From the NCBI GenBank assembly GCA_017507205.1, contig JAFWBH010000059.1, positions 1 to 6,577 on the forward strand: DNA of 6,577 nucleotides, written 5' to 3'. The notes below the pieces were generated by a model. That model saw nothing but the letters and a program-made list of their open reading frames with translations. It made no database searches and had not been told where the DNA came from. Each line of letters starts with the position of its first letter. The first letter of the stretch is position 1. This DNA comes from Clostridia bacterium. GTDB lineage: Bacteria; Bacillota; Clostridia; Christensenellales; CAG-917. A program made the translations under genes and the position numbers. Shown piece after piece: positions 6,193 through 6,577 of the stretch.

Positions 6193-6329
6193 GACCCTTT
6201 CAGCAAAATATCACACTATACAATCTGACCTTGACAGATGAAATCAACCTGTGGAAAATAAAACAGCTGTCGTGGTTAAATCTTACTTTGCAGGACTGTT
6301 TTTTACGGCATTGATTTCATAAAAGCAAC
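6193..6329 (-). ncRNA. Candidate structured small RNA between two terminators
   Basis: This stretch has no convincing ORF, but it is bounded by minus-strand terminators at 6330-6355 and 6168-6192. It contains a perfect 10-bp inverted repeat (6238-6247 with 6311-6320, ATGAAATCAA and TTGATTTCAT). Inside that is a 7-bp one (6260-6266 with 6296-6302, AAAACAG and CTGTTTT), then CTG/CAG (6267-6269, 6291-6293), giving an 83-nt hairpin with internal loops. The overall plan of long arms and a bulged middle recalls 6S-like RNAs, but I cannot assign it. No convincing promoter of its own is visible. On the plus strand CTGTTTTTT could instead act as a terminator. Confidence 0.25.
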
Positions 6330-6355
6330 AAAAAAAGCAAGCCCTCTTGGCTTGC
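6330..6355 (-). terminator. Strong intrinsic terminator of the right-edge gene
   Basis: GCAAGCC (6337-6343) and GGCTTGC (6349-6355) form a perfect 7-bp stem around CTCTT. On the minus strand seven Ts follow (6336-6330). It ends the transcript of the partial gene whose stop codon is at 6433-6435. Confidence 0.85.
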
Positions 6356-6378
6356 CATTTGATGTATGTTTGTTTTTT

Positions 6379-6416
6379 GTTTATTGTCAAAATATGGTGT
6401 TTATGTTGTCAAAATA
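6379..6416 (-). repeat. Two direct repeats with TTGACA core
   Basis: The 11-bp sequence TTGTCAAAATA occurs at 6384-6394 and 6406-6416, 22 nt apart, each preceded by GTTTA (6379-6383 and 6399-6403). On the minus strand each gives TTTTGACAA, with a perfect -35 hexamer. The one at 6385-6390 has only a poor -10 (ATACAT) 17 nt on. This may be a protein-binding site or a decayed promoter. Confidence 0.4.
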
Positions 6417-6432
6417 GGACTGTAAACATCTT

Positions 6433-6577
6433 TTATAGTGAAAATACAGCTTTTCCATTGACTGAAATTTCAACACTAGTTCTGTTTGTTTTCAGACGTA
6501 TTTCACCACCATTTGAACGGCGCACAATTTCCATTTCTGTGTCGGATACATTTTCAAATGAGGTGGTGCCAAGGAGC
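6433..6577 (-). CDS. 3' end of an unidentified protein (cut by window edge)
   Basis: An open minus-strand frame runs from the window edge to a TAA at 6433-6435, giving the last 47 residues of a longer protein. The segment is beta-rich in character: LLGTTSFENV, then EMEIVRRSNGGEIRLKTN, then SVEISVNGKAVFSL at the very C-terminus. The closing SVEISVNG resembles the C-terminal beta-sandwich of some carbohydrate-active enzymes (SVEIFVN in GH32), but 47 residues are too few to assign a family. The downstream terminator at 6330-6355 supports this being a real gene end. Confidence 0.6.
   Translation of the reverse strand, partial: LLGTTSFENVSDTEMEIVRRSNGGEIRLKTNRTSVEISVNGKAVFSL

Noticed and set aside
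6129..6206. N-terminal extension of the 140-residue unknown protein to ATG 6206
   Set aside because: The extension runs through a TATAAT promoter and a terminator hairpin, and reads as translated AT-rich regulatory DNA.
6168..6330. T-box leader for gltX
   Set aside because: No T-box sequence (such as GGTGGNACCGCG) or specifier stem is visible, and a terminator and a separate promoter lie between this region and the operon.

Overview
The window looks like part of a chromosome from a low-to-moderate GC Bacillota (Firmicutes), most likely an uncultured Clostridia lineage. The evidence is a Veg-family small protein, a YtqB/MnmM-type methyltransferase, a clostridial-style RadC, and AT-rich intergenic DNA with AAAGGA-type ribosome binding sites. 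It is mostly housekeeping DNA read from the minus strand. I see no phage, plasmid, transposase, CRISPR or tRNA/rRNA gene.

Layout, left to right. Positions 1-242 carry no gene but hold two related, strongly folded repeat elements in the same orientation; the second ends on the stop codon of the first gene. Then come mnmM (243-788, minus) and, 6 bp away, a two-helix membrane protein with a very acidic tail (795-1223, minus), probably one operon. A short AT-rich divergent region (about 1224-1338) separates these from veg (plus, ending 1569). The veg gene faces a long minus-strand unit, and a shared hairpin terminator lies between them (1643-1673).

The long minus-strand unit reads, in transcription order: an unrecognised 140-residue protein (5706-6128), radC (5035-5706, start overlapping the preceding stop), gltX (3561-5006) and a secreted, C-terminally membrane-anchored subtilisin-like protease (1680-3506). 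A good promoter (TTGCAA, 17 nt, TATAAT) lies directly upstream of the first gene, so the first three genes are probably co-transcribed; the protease may be read through from gltX.

Positions 6129-6432 hold that promoter, a weak minus-strand terminator, an 83-nt imperfect inverted repeat that could be a small structured RNA, a strong minus-strand terminator, and two direct repeats with a TTGACA core. The window ends inside the 3' end of another minus-strand gene (6433 to the edge) that I cannot identify.

Functionally the genes cover tRNA charging (GltX), probable tRNA wobble-uridine modification (MnmM), a RadC-family protein, a Veg-family protein and one cell-surface protease. The most unusual material is the paired folded repeats at the left edge and the inter-terminator structure at 6168-6336. 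No new multi-gene system is evident.
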